Made by a program: the position numbers and the translations under genes
In this document: positions 54,401 to 64,000 of the stretch, piece after piece
Layout of the letters: every line of letters begins with the position of its first letter
Position numbering within the stretch: the first letter of the stretch is position 1
NCBI GenBank assembly: GCA_038373865.1
Contig: JAXGGA010003385.1
Span: forward strand, 1-64,000
Direction: 5' to 3'
From: Uloborus plumipes
Lineage: Eukaryota; Arthropoda; Arachnida; Araneae; Uloboridae
DNA length: 64,000 nt
Notes under the pieces: generated by a model
Seen by the model: the letters and a program-made list of their open reading frames with translations, nothing else
Database searches by the model: none
Told to the model about the DNA's origin: nothing

Positions 54401-56372
54401 CGTGCGTTCTCTAGTACACACAAAACGAACTCTCTAAGGTTTTTTTTTTTTCTAAGAAAAAAAGCGAAAAAATAATTACAAGTCTTGGAAGTTAGCAAAA
54501 ATAGTTAACATTTATATGCAATATAAGTAATTTTAATATAATTTATCTTCAATATATATTTGATTCTATAACACAATTTGCTTCTATAACACAAATACTT
54601 TTTAAGTAGTACTAAATGTGTTATTTAACCTCACAAAATGTATACAATGATTAATTAAATTACGGGAATTAAGAAAAATTGGCCGATCTGTGAAACAAAA
54701 CAGTCACTGTCTAGTTGCTGTTTCGTTGTTGATGCAAGTGTTCTGACTCTTAAGAAACACGAAAGAGTCAAATCAAGTAACATTCTTGGAATTAGCAATG
54801 TCCCGTTAAATATAAACACAACTAAATGAAAAAAAAATCGATTGCAAAAATTCCTTCCTTGAAAAATGTTAATCCGGAGCACAATTAAATCTAATTATTT
54901 AAACAGAAAAAATACCATTAAGAGTTGTGACTTTCTGAGGATTAAACCATATAATAAGCGTCTGTGGTATGGAAAACATTCGCTACGTGCTTTATATTTC
55001 ATTTTTTTCTAATACCACCGAAAGGAAGCAATTAATCAAGCAAAGCAAACTGTTAAGATCTTTTAGAACAAAGTATGTGCATCTCATGTTCTAGTATTTC
55101 AGACTGTGAGAGCGGAATTTTAATCAGCTGAACGTTCTTCTTGATGAGTGTAGGCCATCTACGTAATTTCTATCCAATTCCGTTCTCACCATTTTTAACC
55201 ACAAGCGATTTCACGCATAGAAAGCTCAAAAATATTCGAAGCCAGGACACAGATAGGGGGTGGATAAAGTTCCCTTCAGACCTACTAGTTTTAGGCCATA
55301 TTGCCAATCATAGTATGTTATCATGTAAAGACTTCTATTCCCCCCCCTCCTTTCTCCGCCCAGGAAAAAATGGGTTGATGAGTAATATTAAAAAAATGAA
55401 AAAGCAAAGATAAGATTAGTGCTAATCAACGTCTGGATTACCAGTTTGCAGCTCAACTATGCATAGTATCAAGGGTTACTTAAAATTATTATTTTAGAAA
55501 AGCAATGAGGATTTAATTCAAATTAATATGAAGGAAACATTTCACAATTACAAAAACCGAACTTTTTATAGCTCATTTATTTCTCCGTAGCTGTGTTCTG
55601 ATAGCAACGATACAAAAATATTTGCTGTCATTGCATACAAAATAATGCGGCAAAGTTTGGCAGTCGATAAACGAACAAAAAATGTAGCAACGGAATAATT
55701 TCATTAATTTTTTGATAATACATTTAAGTCAAACTAGCAGACAGTATTTTCAAAAACGGATTGCTGCTAACACCGCACTTCCTTTTCAAACAAATAACAA
55801 AAGGGGAAAAAACCATTTTATTAATTAGTGTAGTTGGATAAAACGCTGAATTGCAAAGGATGTATGATTTATCATTTTTCAATTGAAGAACTGATGTAGA
55901 AGTAAAACTGTTAAATGACATATCTGATGAAATGAAAAATTTCATATGAATAAAATGGTCAGAATCTCTGTTGTACTTTTGTCGAGTCGCTCAAATTAAG
56001 CTATTTTTAGTAGCTAATCAAAATTTTTCAAGCTGCAAATATTGAGTTCGAAAAGATCATCGACACTTGAGTTATTAGAAATATGAAAAATGTAACTTTC
56101 GGAGAAATTTCCTATTTTCAAAACGCCACAATAATTGAAGAAAAAAAAAAGCCAATTGGGTAAAGTACGGAGAAATTTTAACTCTGAGTGTTTCGTATTT
56201 CCTACAATTATCACTTGCACCAACTTGCACTTTAACTTTTGAATTTTTACTTATTTTCATAGAAGAGCGTAATATGACTCTATGTTCTTGTTTTTTAAGA
56301 AAATAGTAAAAAAACGACAAACAATTATACGTATGCTTTGCGTCTCAAAAGTATAACTTAAAAAAATAAATC
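54401..56372. other. AT-rich, no feature seen
   Basis: ORFs up to 90 codons (55141-55413) show no recognisable domain. No terminal repeats found. Confidence 0.4.
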
Positions 56373-57627
56373 TTAATACATAAAAATTACGTGTCCCTGT
56401 GTTTGTGGTCAATGGACTCCTCAGCTACTGAACCGATTTTAACCAAATTTTGCACGCAGTTTCAGTTTGGTCCAACTTAAATGATAGGATATTTTTTATC
56501 TCAATTTAGGACCGCAATATATTTTTTATTGCAAATTATCTATTTAGCTACCAGCTTTTCTGTATTCTTGGCTTCTATAAGATAAAATCTACTGCTGGGT
56601 TGTCAGTTGCTTCGGAAGCAAAAAGCAATAGTGGTAACGATCAAGGATGTCGAATCGGTTTCTGGCATATTCGTCCCGATTCTCTTAATTTAAATTGTGC
56701 GTGTAAGTATTATTAAATCAATATTCGGAAAAGTATTATTTGCTTACTTCTCCTTTACTTAATTCAATTTATTAAAGCAGTTTAGATACTTAACATATGC
56801 TATTTTGTATGTTTTAAAAATATTTTTCACTCATGTTTAGGTACAAATATTTTTTTAGGAAAATTATTTTAGTGAAAAATATCATACCTTTTTCGAGCTT
56901 TGAGTTATAAAATATTCATATTGTTTAGTGATTTTTATGTCAGATGTATTTAGACAAAGAAAGGCTCACTACATTATGTGATCTTTTACCTATGTAATAT
57001 TTAAATTTTTAGTGATTTAGTTCAGAATTGTATTTGCTAAGCGTATCCATCTGCAGCAAAAAATTTTCCAAATTATCGTTCAACAATACATTTGGTATTT
57101 ACTATTCAAGAAACAAATTCGTAGGAGGGAAAATGTACTGTTTTATGGTGCGAAGATTAAAATTATTTCTATACACACAATTTTTACCGTCACATTGCTT
57201 TGTAACATAAATATACACCTCATAGTTTGCGATTCAAAATTCGACTGTTTCGTAAATATCGTACCTTTTCGGGTTTTTAAGTTATACAATATTCATTTTT
57301 TTTATGATTTTGTATTTCAATTGTATTGTAATAAAAGAAGGTTTTATTGTAATTTGTGAACTTTTACCTGTGTAATATTAAAATTTAGAGTGATTTTGCT
57401 CAGAATAGTATTTTCTAAACGTACCTCTCTGCATTCATAAGTTTTCAAATTATTACTAGTATAACTTATTTTTTATTTTTATATTTTTTTCCTTAGTAAA
57501 TACAAATGTATTCTTGGACGACAATTTGCACATTTATAACCGTAGGTAGTACGGTAGTTTGCTCAGTATATAAAATTTTTAACTAAATCATACCTTAGCC
57601 ACAGCAACGCGTGGCCGAGTCAGCTAG
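56373..57627 (+). mobile_element. Helitron-like non-autonomous element
   Basis: The 5' end TTAATACATAAAAATTACGTG resembles that of the element at 8263 (TTAATACTATTAAAATCTG). The 3' end is AGCCACAGCAACGCGTGGC (hairpin GCCAC/GTGGC), eight bases, then CTAG followed by T. The 5' interior (TACTGAACCGATTTTAACCAAATTTTGCACGC) is the type of sequence common near such ends. About 56540-56690 carries a decayed piece of the hammerhead repeat body. No Rep/helicase. Confidence 0.65.
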
Positions 57628-57935
57628 TAAATAAATAAAAAATTGTGCAAGAAAATCATACATTTATTACTCGCAACACTTTTCTACTATCAAAAATATT
57701 TCGCAGTTAAAAACTTCAGCAGCAAGGGCAGGCTCCCTCAGATCCCCTGGCCTGGATCTCCACTACTGGAAGAACCTACCACTTTCTTGCACTACATGGC
57801 AGACCTTAAAGTTTTACGCTAAAAAGCAGGGAGTTGTTGGAGGACAGTATCAGAAAACTCTTCGCGGCAATACTCTTATTAATATCTAATGGTTTTGAAA
57901 TGTAAACAAAGAGTTCGAGAAAAAATAGTCTTTTA

Positions 57936-58108
57936 CAGTCGAGCTCGCTTAATAGAAAGCCATTTTGACACGAAAAAATATTATAATAATCGGGATATTC
58001 CATTATCCGGTATCAAAATAATGCATAACTATGATTTGGTTCATTGAAAACGTATTACATTAAGCGGGATATTCTTTTAACCGATATTCTAATAAGCTAG
58101 CTTGATTG
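57936..58108. mobile_element. pogo/Tigger-type MITE, decayed
   Basis: CAGTCGAGCTCGCTTAATAG and inverted CTAATAAGCTAGCTTGATTG with TA flanks. Internal ATCGGGATATTCCATTA and TTAAGCGGGATATTC words match the 100-bp element at 61712. Non-coding. Confidence 0.65.
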
Positions 58109-58193
58109 TAGTTAATAACAATAATAGTGTATAGAACATAATTTTAGGTTGTATGGAACGTAGGGTATAGGGTGTTAGGTTATATGGAACGTA

Positions 58194-58716
58194 CAGTGGT
58201 TCCCAAGTGATCCACAGAGACGCCCGGGAGTCTCTCGGAGTTTGGAATTAGTCTATAAAAATTAAATAAAAATTGGGTGTCCACAAGATGCAAATAGGGA
58301 TCCATTTGTTGATGCACCAAATTCACTCTATCCCACTTAAAACAATCTTCTATTTTTTCTCCTTGTACACCTATTCTATTAGGAATATTAGTTGATCTAA
58401 GTTTTGTGACATTATTTTTATGAAAGTAAACATCAAAATGTTACGTTTTTTTTCTTCATCTGTTTTCTTTTCACTTAAATTTAAATTTTTTACTCTGCAT
58501 TAAAACTGTCAAACTAAATCTTTTAGAAAGTTGTCATCTAGTTGTTTCAAAACATCAATAAATGGAACTTAACCATTTAATTCCCTGTGTTAGAATGATC
58601 GAGCTATATTATTACAATCCCTGATTAGTTTTGAAACGACCATAAGCAAGAGGGTCCATGGGAAATTCGAAAACTAGGCAAGGTGTCCACGGAACAAAAA
58701 AGTTTGGGAACACCTG
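58194..58716. mobile_element. hAT-like element with CAGTGGTTCCCAA end
   Basis: Left end CAGTGGTTCCCAAGTGATCC and inverted right end TTTGGGAACACCTG are classic hAT-style termini. The supposed 8-bp duplications (GGAACGTA, GTTTAGTA) match poorly, so the copy is old. GTGTCCA words recur at both ends (near 58278 and 58683). No transposase. Confidence 0.6.
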
Positions 58717-60073
58717 GTTTAGTAGTAATGAAATAATCAAACATTTATAAATAAAGAACGTTCGATAAAGTGATAGTTTCGCGTGAAATATACTACTAAG
58801 AGCGTTGCATAAAACTCATCATTACAATCTTATAGCTATGACAGCCACCGATATGCTCAAAGTTAGTTACATATTTTAGTTGTATTTATAAGATGCGTTT
58901 TCTGCTAAGGAAAATTGCAAATGCAAAAAATATGTAGTACATTTCTTGGCTTTTTTCTACTACATAAAAAATGAACTTTTTCAAGGGGGGGGGTAAGACT
59001 CATGAAATGATATTTAACAAAAGAAAAAAAATACATTTTTTTACATACACACGCATACATAAACTTCACATTCTTCAAAACCATGTACGTAAGGGGATGT
59101 TTTAAGTCTCCACTAAATGAAGAGCTAAATTATGTTGCATTTATCAATATAGCTTGTCTTTTCAGTCGGTGTAATTAAGTGTTGCCTATTGCACATAAGA
59201 TTTTAAAAAAATCATATGAATTATAAATATCTTTCTGAAACCAGTTCAAAGAAAACTTCTGAACAACCAAAAATGGCGGTCTAGCAAAGAAGACATGAAA
59301 GCCCATCTGTCCCGGATGTTAAAAAGACAATGAATTCTTGCTTTCTGCACATGCACTGCGAATGACAATGAGATCTGCTTATTGCACTGTGCGTTGAGTA
59401 ATGTAAAGTTGCTTCCCATTTTTTAAAAAGCAAGTCTAAAAAGCATTAAATGTAGTCATTGATTATACGAATACAAGAGCTGCTGACAGGTACACAAGCA
59501 GTAATTTAGAATTTAGTTTGCTGCTCTGAATTTAGTTTTAGGGCTGCCATTAAATGATTGTCAGTTTGTTGTTTTATATTTTCGCACATCATTAAAAATT
59601 AATGTGACGGACGTTTTTAATTTCTTTTTTTGATACCACTTTAAAACAGTGGCGGGTTTACCATGTCTCACGGATGGTAATTTCGACGCCCCTTCCCCTC
59701 GACATGAGGGCCCGAAGGGATTACAAAACCTGTTTCTCAAACCCTAACCTCCAAAATGACAGAGTTCAGGGCTTGTTCTCAGTTTTAACAAGGAGTTTCG
59801 TCCAGAACTAAACAAGCCTACTTTTTCGTATATAAACTTAGAGATTCTATCATCTGATCAGTATTCGCTGAATTAGCTAAGACTGCAAAATTTGTCAGAC
59901 ATAGATTTTTAGAATTTAAAGCTGATTTCTGAAAATAATATACTCCCTTCTAATCTGATAAAGGAGATACCTAAGGAGTAAATAAACGAACAAAAAATAT
60001 GTATAACCTTTAAAAAATGTAGCTAATTTATATCCTGTTTCATAAATAAATTCTATAACCATTTTCAATAATA
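58717..60073. other. AT-rich spacer
   Basis: No gene. A lone hAT-like start (CAGTGGCGGGTTTACC, 59648) has no partner that I can find. Confidence 0.4.
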
Positions 60074-60633
60074 CAGTGAACTCTCACTTATACGCCGGCC
60101 CAAGAGACCAACAGAAAAAAGCCCATAAGTGAAGGAGACGTATAAGTGAACAAGCTTATTTAATGGACTAAAACGCAACATATTTTCCAATGAGAGAATG
60201 AATAAGAATATTTCTATAGAAACGGGACATATTACCGTGATTTGGCAATTACTGTAACGTAACTACAATGATAAAGAGAAAACAAAAATTGGAGCATACC
60301 TAATTACAAACTGTTCCCTTTAAAACGATACATGATAGATAATTGTCCTTCTCCGAACTCTAGTTCATGCCAAAAAAATACCTTCTGTGATCAATAAAGG
60401 CGAATGATTAAAGAGGAAAGTGAAGAAAAATGCTTATTTTTTAAGGAAAATAAATTAAATTTTTTACATTTTAGAGAAAATTCGGCGTATAAGTGAAATA
60501 TTTATCTTTATAGCGACGCATAAATGAATGATACTATCATTATTTCGCTATAGAATGTGCTGGGACCATTTAAAATCGTCGTATAAGTGAAAAAAGCGCA
60601 TAAATGAGGCGGCGTATAAGTGAGAGTTCACTG
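60074..60633. mobile_element. pogo/Tigger-type MITE, 25-bp perfect TIRs
   Basis: CAGTGAACTCTCACTTATACG is repeated inverted at the right end (CGTATAAGTGAGAGTTCACTG), TA on both sides. The subterminal words CATAAGTGAAGGAGACGTATAAGTG and GTCGTATAAGTGAAAAAAGCGCATAAATGAG are repeated near both ends. 560 bp, non-coding. Confidence 0.85.
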
Positions 60634-60852
60634 TAATAATAATCATAATCATTATAATAATAGTAATAATAACAGCAAAATAGAAAAGTTAAAATGGATA
60701 GAAAGTACATTAATGTAAATACTTTTTATCAAAAATAAATAAATAAATGAAATCGTTTGCAGCTGTCTTTTGAGCAAAAATGTCTGTGCGACCTTCATAA
60801 TATAGCTTTTAATGTGACTTACAGGAAAGCTCATTCTGGCCACTTTTGCTTT

Positions 60853-61881
60853 TTACTTTCTTCTATATCTATTATATAGAAGAAAGTATTGGTTTCGTGA
60901 AAATTTTCAAATGTCGAATTTTGACGGATTTGCAGGTTTTGAGGTGCGCTGAGTCCATTTCGACCATTTTTGGAAAATGTCTGTCTGTCTGTGTGTGTGT
61001 GTGTGAGTCTGTATGTGTGTGACCAATTTTTGTGGCCGCTCTAGAGCAAAAACTACTGCACGAAATCGAACAAAAATTTTTTTACATATGTACCACCATG
61101 TGAACTGGTGCACCTGACTTTGTTTAGCGAATTCCTCCAAAGGGGGTGGAGCAATCGCACGTGTTCTGCGCGTGGGTGATTGCTATATCTCAGGAAGTAA
61201 CCGGCGGAATCAAACGAAAATTGGTCCATAGGTAGACCCTATTGAGTACAATCGCTGATTCAATTTGTGTGTCAATATCTCAAAGGGGTGGAGCAATCAA
61301 AAGTGCTTATTTTGTCATTGCACCTACTGTATCTCGAGAAATATTGCTGAGATTTGAATGAAATTTGGAATAACACTAACCCAATAAGGAAGCAAGCATC
61401 GATTAAATTTTGGCACCAATCGCCCCAGGGGGAGAGTGGGGTGATTTTTGCGCTTAGTCAACAATGCGAAAAATCAATTCATTAAAAAATCGCTTTCACG
61501 CTATTTAATTATCAAAACAGCTGAAAACTTTCAATGATTTGAAAATTTTAACTGTTGCCAATTTCTTTTTACTAACAAATAAAATGTTTGCAATTAATCT
61601 AAACAAGGCTTTTGCAATGATTTCCAATTTCGCTCATTGATTCTGCATTTGCAGGGTTATTACGATAATTGGGAAATTGGAGCTGTTTCCAATTATTCGG
61701 GCGAGTACGTACAGTCGAGCCCGCTTAATGGAATAGCCAATTTGTCACGGAAAATTATTCTAATAAGCGGGATATTCCATTAACCGATATTCCATTAAGC
61801 GGGTTCGACTGTATTTTATTTTGTAACTGGAATTCATAAGATAGATATAGAAGAAAGTTTCGTGACGGCCACGACAGCTAG
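60853..61881 (+). mobile_element. Helitron-like non-autonomous element with nested MITE
   Basis: Near the 5' end is a palindrome ACTTTCTTCTATAT...TATATAGAAGAAAGT (60855-60888). The 3' end is TATAGAAGAAAGTTTCGTGACGGCCACGACAG then CTAG and T; CGTG/CACG form a small hairpin. The word TATAGAAGAAAGT at both ends supports the boundaries. The interior includes TGTCTGTCTGTGTGTG and repeated GGTGGAGCAATC words, shared with 14679-15290. The start is approximate. Confidence 0.55.
61712..61811. mobile_element. 100-bp pogo/Tigger-type MITE
   Basis: CAGTCGAGCCCGCTTAATGG to inverted CATTAAGCGGGTTCGACTG with TA flanks. Almost the whole element is terminal inverted repeat plus AAGCGGGATATTCCATTAACC. It lies inside the preceding Helitron-like element. 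Confidence 0.85.
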
Positions 61882-63202
61882 TTTTAAGACAACATTATTA
61901 ACTCCATGTATGACAGTCCAGCGTCGAGTTAATTTATAACATAAGTCCAAGAGGTCAATAGTCTTCAAAACTCGTTTTGACTCGTAGATAGCCCGAATTT
62001 TATCTAATACTAGCAGTAACCGCACTGCCTGCGCTCGTGCAGTAAATAAAAACCCCTCCAGTGCTCTCCAATTCTCAAGAACTTCTGAAGATGATACAAA
62101 ACAGTATGTAATGGACTGCTTTGACTTTTTAAACTTTCCTTCTTACACACAAGCAGTTGAGCTTACTGTGAAATTAGTCACTGAAGATTTCGGGAAAACA
62201 GTAGGATCTCAGAAATGGATTTATTATAGCTACACTGGAATCCAGAAAACACATGACAACATTTGAGACCAAAAATGATTACAAGCAGTAATATATTGGT
62301 ACTTGTATGTTTGGTAGGTAAAATAATATATCTGGTCTTATTAAAATGACGTATGTGTGATTTAAATGTAATTAAAATTTTGCATTGTGCAAGTACTTAA
62401 CAGGCACTCGGTAAATTGCCAAAATACGTTAAAATTTACGCCTGTGTTTACTACAGTACTCTCAAGCTCAAACGCCTAAGTTACGATACATACTGGTCAC
62501 TTCTATTTGTTTATAGGGAAGAAAATAGCGGTGTTTCACTTTTTTGGCAGAGCGCCAAACCTAGTATGCCTTGAATGTGAAGTATGCAAAAAGTGCTAGA
62601 ATGCGTCAAAATTTCCAAAATTAGATGCTGATTAGGTGACAGAATATATTAACTTATAGTTCTAATTTTTTGTGTGTTTAAAGTTGTTTCAGTCAAGCAA
62701 CTTTTAAGCGCTACTCCAAAATTATAGACAATATTTGGTATTACTTATTATTTTTTGTAATTTACTCATTTTATGTTCAATTTTCGGAATTTTCTGTCCC
62801 TTGAGGCAATAGAAGATATCGACCCAGAACTTTAAGATTTCTCGCACATTTTAGTGATGGCAGTACACAACTTTTCCGCACTACCGCTAAACGATCCGGG
62901 AAAATTCTTTTTTTTTTTCGATACGCCCTATTACATACGGCGAAGTACTTCGCAAGGGTACGATGGATATACGACGCATCTTCAAAGAGATACTTGGGAC
63001 ATATGACTAATTGAAAATGTCTATAAAAAAGAGCATTTAAATGACAAACATTTAACCTTTTAAATATTGAAATACATACGTCTTCAGCATAGTCATTTGA
63101 AACATTAGAGAGGCGAGTTTTTCTGTTATTCTGAATATCTAGTGACTAAGAGTGCAAATAGCTTCTATAAGAGCATATCCGCTTCCAGCTCCGTTACCAC
63201 CT
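61882..63202. other. AT-rich spacer
   Basis: No gene or element found until the hammerhead repeat leader (TCCGCTTCCAGCTCCG, about 63178-63193). Confidence 0.4.
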
Positions 63203-63252
63203 ATTCCGGTCTGATGAGTCCACAATAAGGACGGAACTGCAGTCTCTGAATA
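63203..63252 (+). ncRNA. hammerhead ribozyme motif, copy e (intact CTGATGA)
   Basis: The core CTGATGA (63211-63217) is canonical. Stem II GTCC/GGAC is perfect with loop ACAATAA. The second core block is GGAA instead of GAAA (one A to G change). Stem III is two pairs with loop TGCA, and C precedes the cleavage point (63243/63244). Stem I has decayed. First unit of a tandem pair. Confidence 0.65.
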
Positions 63253-63460
63253 TAATAACCGAGTTGGTGGTGTTTTGCATGTATTTTTGCCTTGGCCCTG
63301 GCTTAGAAGCGGTGACTTGCTGCTTTATTCCCAAGCTCTGCCTTAAACTTACTTGTGCTGTACCATTGCTGCGAGTCGTTGGTACGCTAATTCTATTATA
63401 GATACCAGTTTTTTGGCCCTCTTAGCTTCTATAACAGAATATATGGCTCTTGTACGGCTT

Positions 63461-63511
63461 ATTATGAACTGATGAGTCCACACTAAGAACGAAACTGCAA
63501 TCTCTAAATGG
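63461..63511 (+). ncRNA. hammerhead ribozyme motif, copy f (both core blocks intact)
   Basis: CTGATGA (63469-63475) and GAAA (63491-63494) are both canonical. Stem II is GTCC with GAAC (one mismatch). Stem III has an A-T pair and a C/A mismatch around loop TGCA. C is at the cleavage site (63501). Stem I is poorly preserved. It lies 258 bp after copy e in the same orientation, with shared text between them as in a tandem repeat. Confidence 0.65.
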
Positions 63512-63550
63512 AATGACCAAGTAATAGTAACTGTATAACTGGGTTACTTC

Positions 63551-63772
63551 CAGGGTTGCAAAAAACCCACCTGCCCAAAAAAACCGCCCGGGTTTTTTTG
63601 GGTAAAATCCACTCTAAAAAAACCAATAAACCCCGTACAAAAGCGGGTTTTATTGGGTTTTTTAAAATTAGTGACAGTTTTATTTCATATTCAGCATTTT
63701 TTATGTTAGATTTTATCCCTTGTGTTTAAAGAAAGTTACCCTACCTATTGAAACTTAAGTCTACCCATGAAA

Positions 63773-63780
<8 letters not shown>
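63551..63780 (+). mobile_element. hAT-like 5' end, incomplete in this window
   Basis: CAGGGTTGCAAAAAACCCACC followed by palindromic AACCGCCCGGGTTTTTTTGGG and AAAGCGGGTTTTATTGGGTTTT words looks like the terminus and subterminal region of a hAT. No right end is present before the window ends, so it is either truncated or continues outside. Confidence 0.45.

Positions 63781-63819
<39 letters not shown>
63779..63819. repeat. (AT)n microsatellite
   Basis: About 20 AT units. The ORFs with IYIYIY on both strands are artefacts of it. Confidence 0.95.
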
Positions 63820-63820
<1 letters not shown>

Positions 63821-64000
63821 CACTAAAGCAATTTCTTTTCTGCCTATGCCAACGATTGTTTTGCTTACAGTTGGCAATGGCCTCGAGTAATATTACGGGA
63901 AAAGAAGATAATGTTACAAAACACATTTTAAAATGTTACATCTTCATCCAAATAACTACGAAAATTGAACGCAAATTATTACTAAATAACTAGTTACTTT
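63820..64000. other. window edge; possible short coding start, unresolved
   Basis: A polypyrimidine-poor TTGCTTACAG (possible acceptor) precedes ATGGCCTCGAGTAATATTACG, whose frame (MASSNITGKEDNVTKHIL...) stays open for 38 codons. It could be the beginning of a transposase exon belonging to the hAT-like end at 63551, but it is too short to judge. Confidence 0.2.

Noticed and set aside
56540..56690. seventh hammerhead copy
   Set aside because: The repeat body is recognisable (GGCTTCTATAAGATAAAATC, GGATGTCGAATCGG), but neither CTGATGA nor a GAAA core with stems can be identified.
59648..59740. hAT element starting CAGTGGCGGGTTTACC
   Set aside because: No inverted partner or 8-bp duplication found; single-ended similarity is not enough.

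Overview
This is an AT-rich nuclear window from an animal, most likely an arthropod and plausibly a spider. That assignment is inference. It rests on spliceosomal-style gene structure, dense DNA transposons of many superfamilies, tRNA-derived SINEs, and Tc1 transposase wording I associate with orb-weaver genomes. There is no bacterial-style coding. Almost every open reading frame above 60 codons is chance or a fragment of a transposable element (TE).

The only convincing host gene is the first coding exon of a secreted or membrane leucine-rich-repeat (LRR) protein at 12142-12380 (+). It has a signal peptide, a cysteine-rich LRR N-terminal cap and a consensus splice donor. A locally GC-rich block at 10349-10932 may be its promoter and 5' UTR exon. 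I found no second LRR exon, so everything downstream may be a very long first intron (more than 51 kb) or intergenic DNA.

The rest is a layered TE landscape. Left part (1-10.3 kb): a TIR element (278-1590); a foldback element with a hAT inside it (3437-4612); a PIF/Harbinger-type MITE (5567-5710); and a three-level nest in which a hAT (7281-10340) contains a TIR element (7953-10173) that contains a Helitron-like element (8263-9370). A second copy of that middle element at 5812-6933 preserves the empty site. Middle part (14.6-31 kb): hATs, SINEs, Helitron-like elements, two inverted copies of one TA-targeting family (19207-20647 and 20755-21601) and a decayed Tc1. At 35.8-39.2 kb an intact DD36E Tc1/mariner transposon sits inside the terminal repeat of a dead Tc1, followed by a Jockey-like LINE tail split by a hAT. 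At 41.3 kb there is a 651-bp almost perfect palindrome. At 47.2-50.5 kb a pogo-type transposon remnant with a PHD-like zinc finger is inserted in an AT microsatellite inside another TIR element. At 50.6-51.3 kb there is a folded-back mariner, and at 52.3-54.4 kb tandem repeats. From 56 to 64 kb there are more Helitron-like, pogo and hAT elements.

The most unusual signal is a family of at least six dispersed copies of a minimal type I hammerhead ribozyme motif (near 32.8, 40.2, 42.8, 43.0, 63.2 and 63.5 kb). They occur singly, as an inverted pair and as a roughly 258-bp tandem pair, as expected for relics of Penelope-like retroelements or retrozymes. Each copy has its own core lesion, while the family consensus is a complete ribozyme. 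Coordinates of TE ends come from reading terminal repeats and target-site duplications by eye; family names are inferred from those hallmarks, not from a database search.
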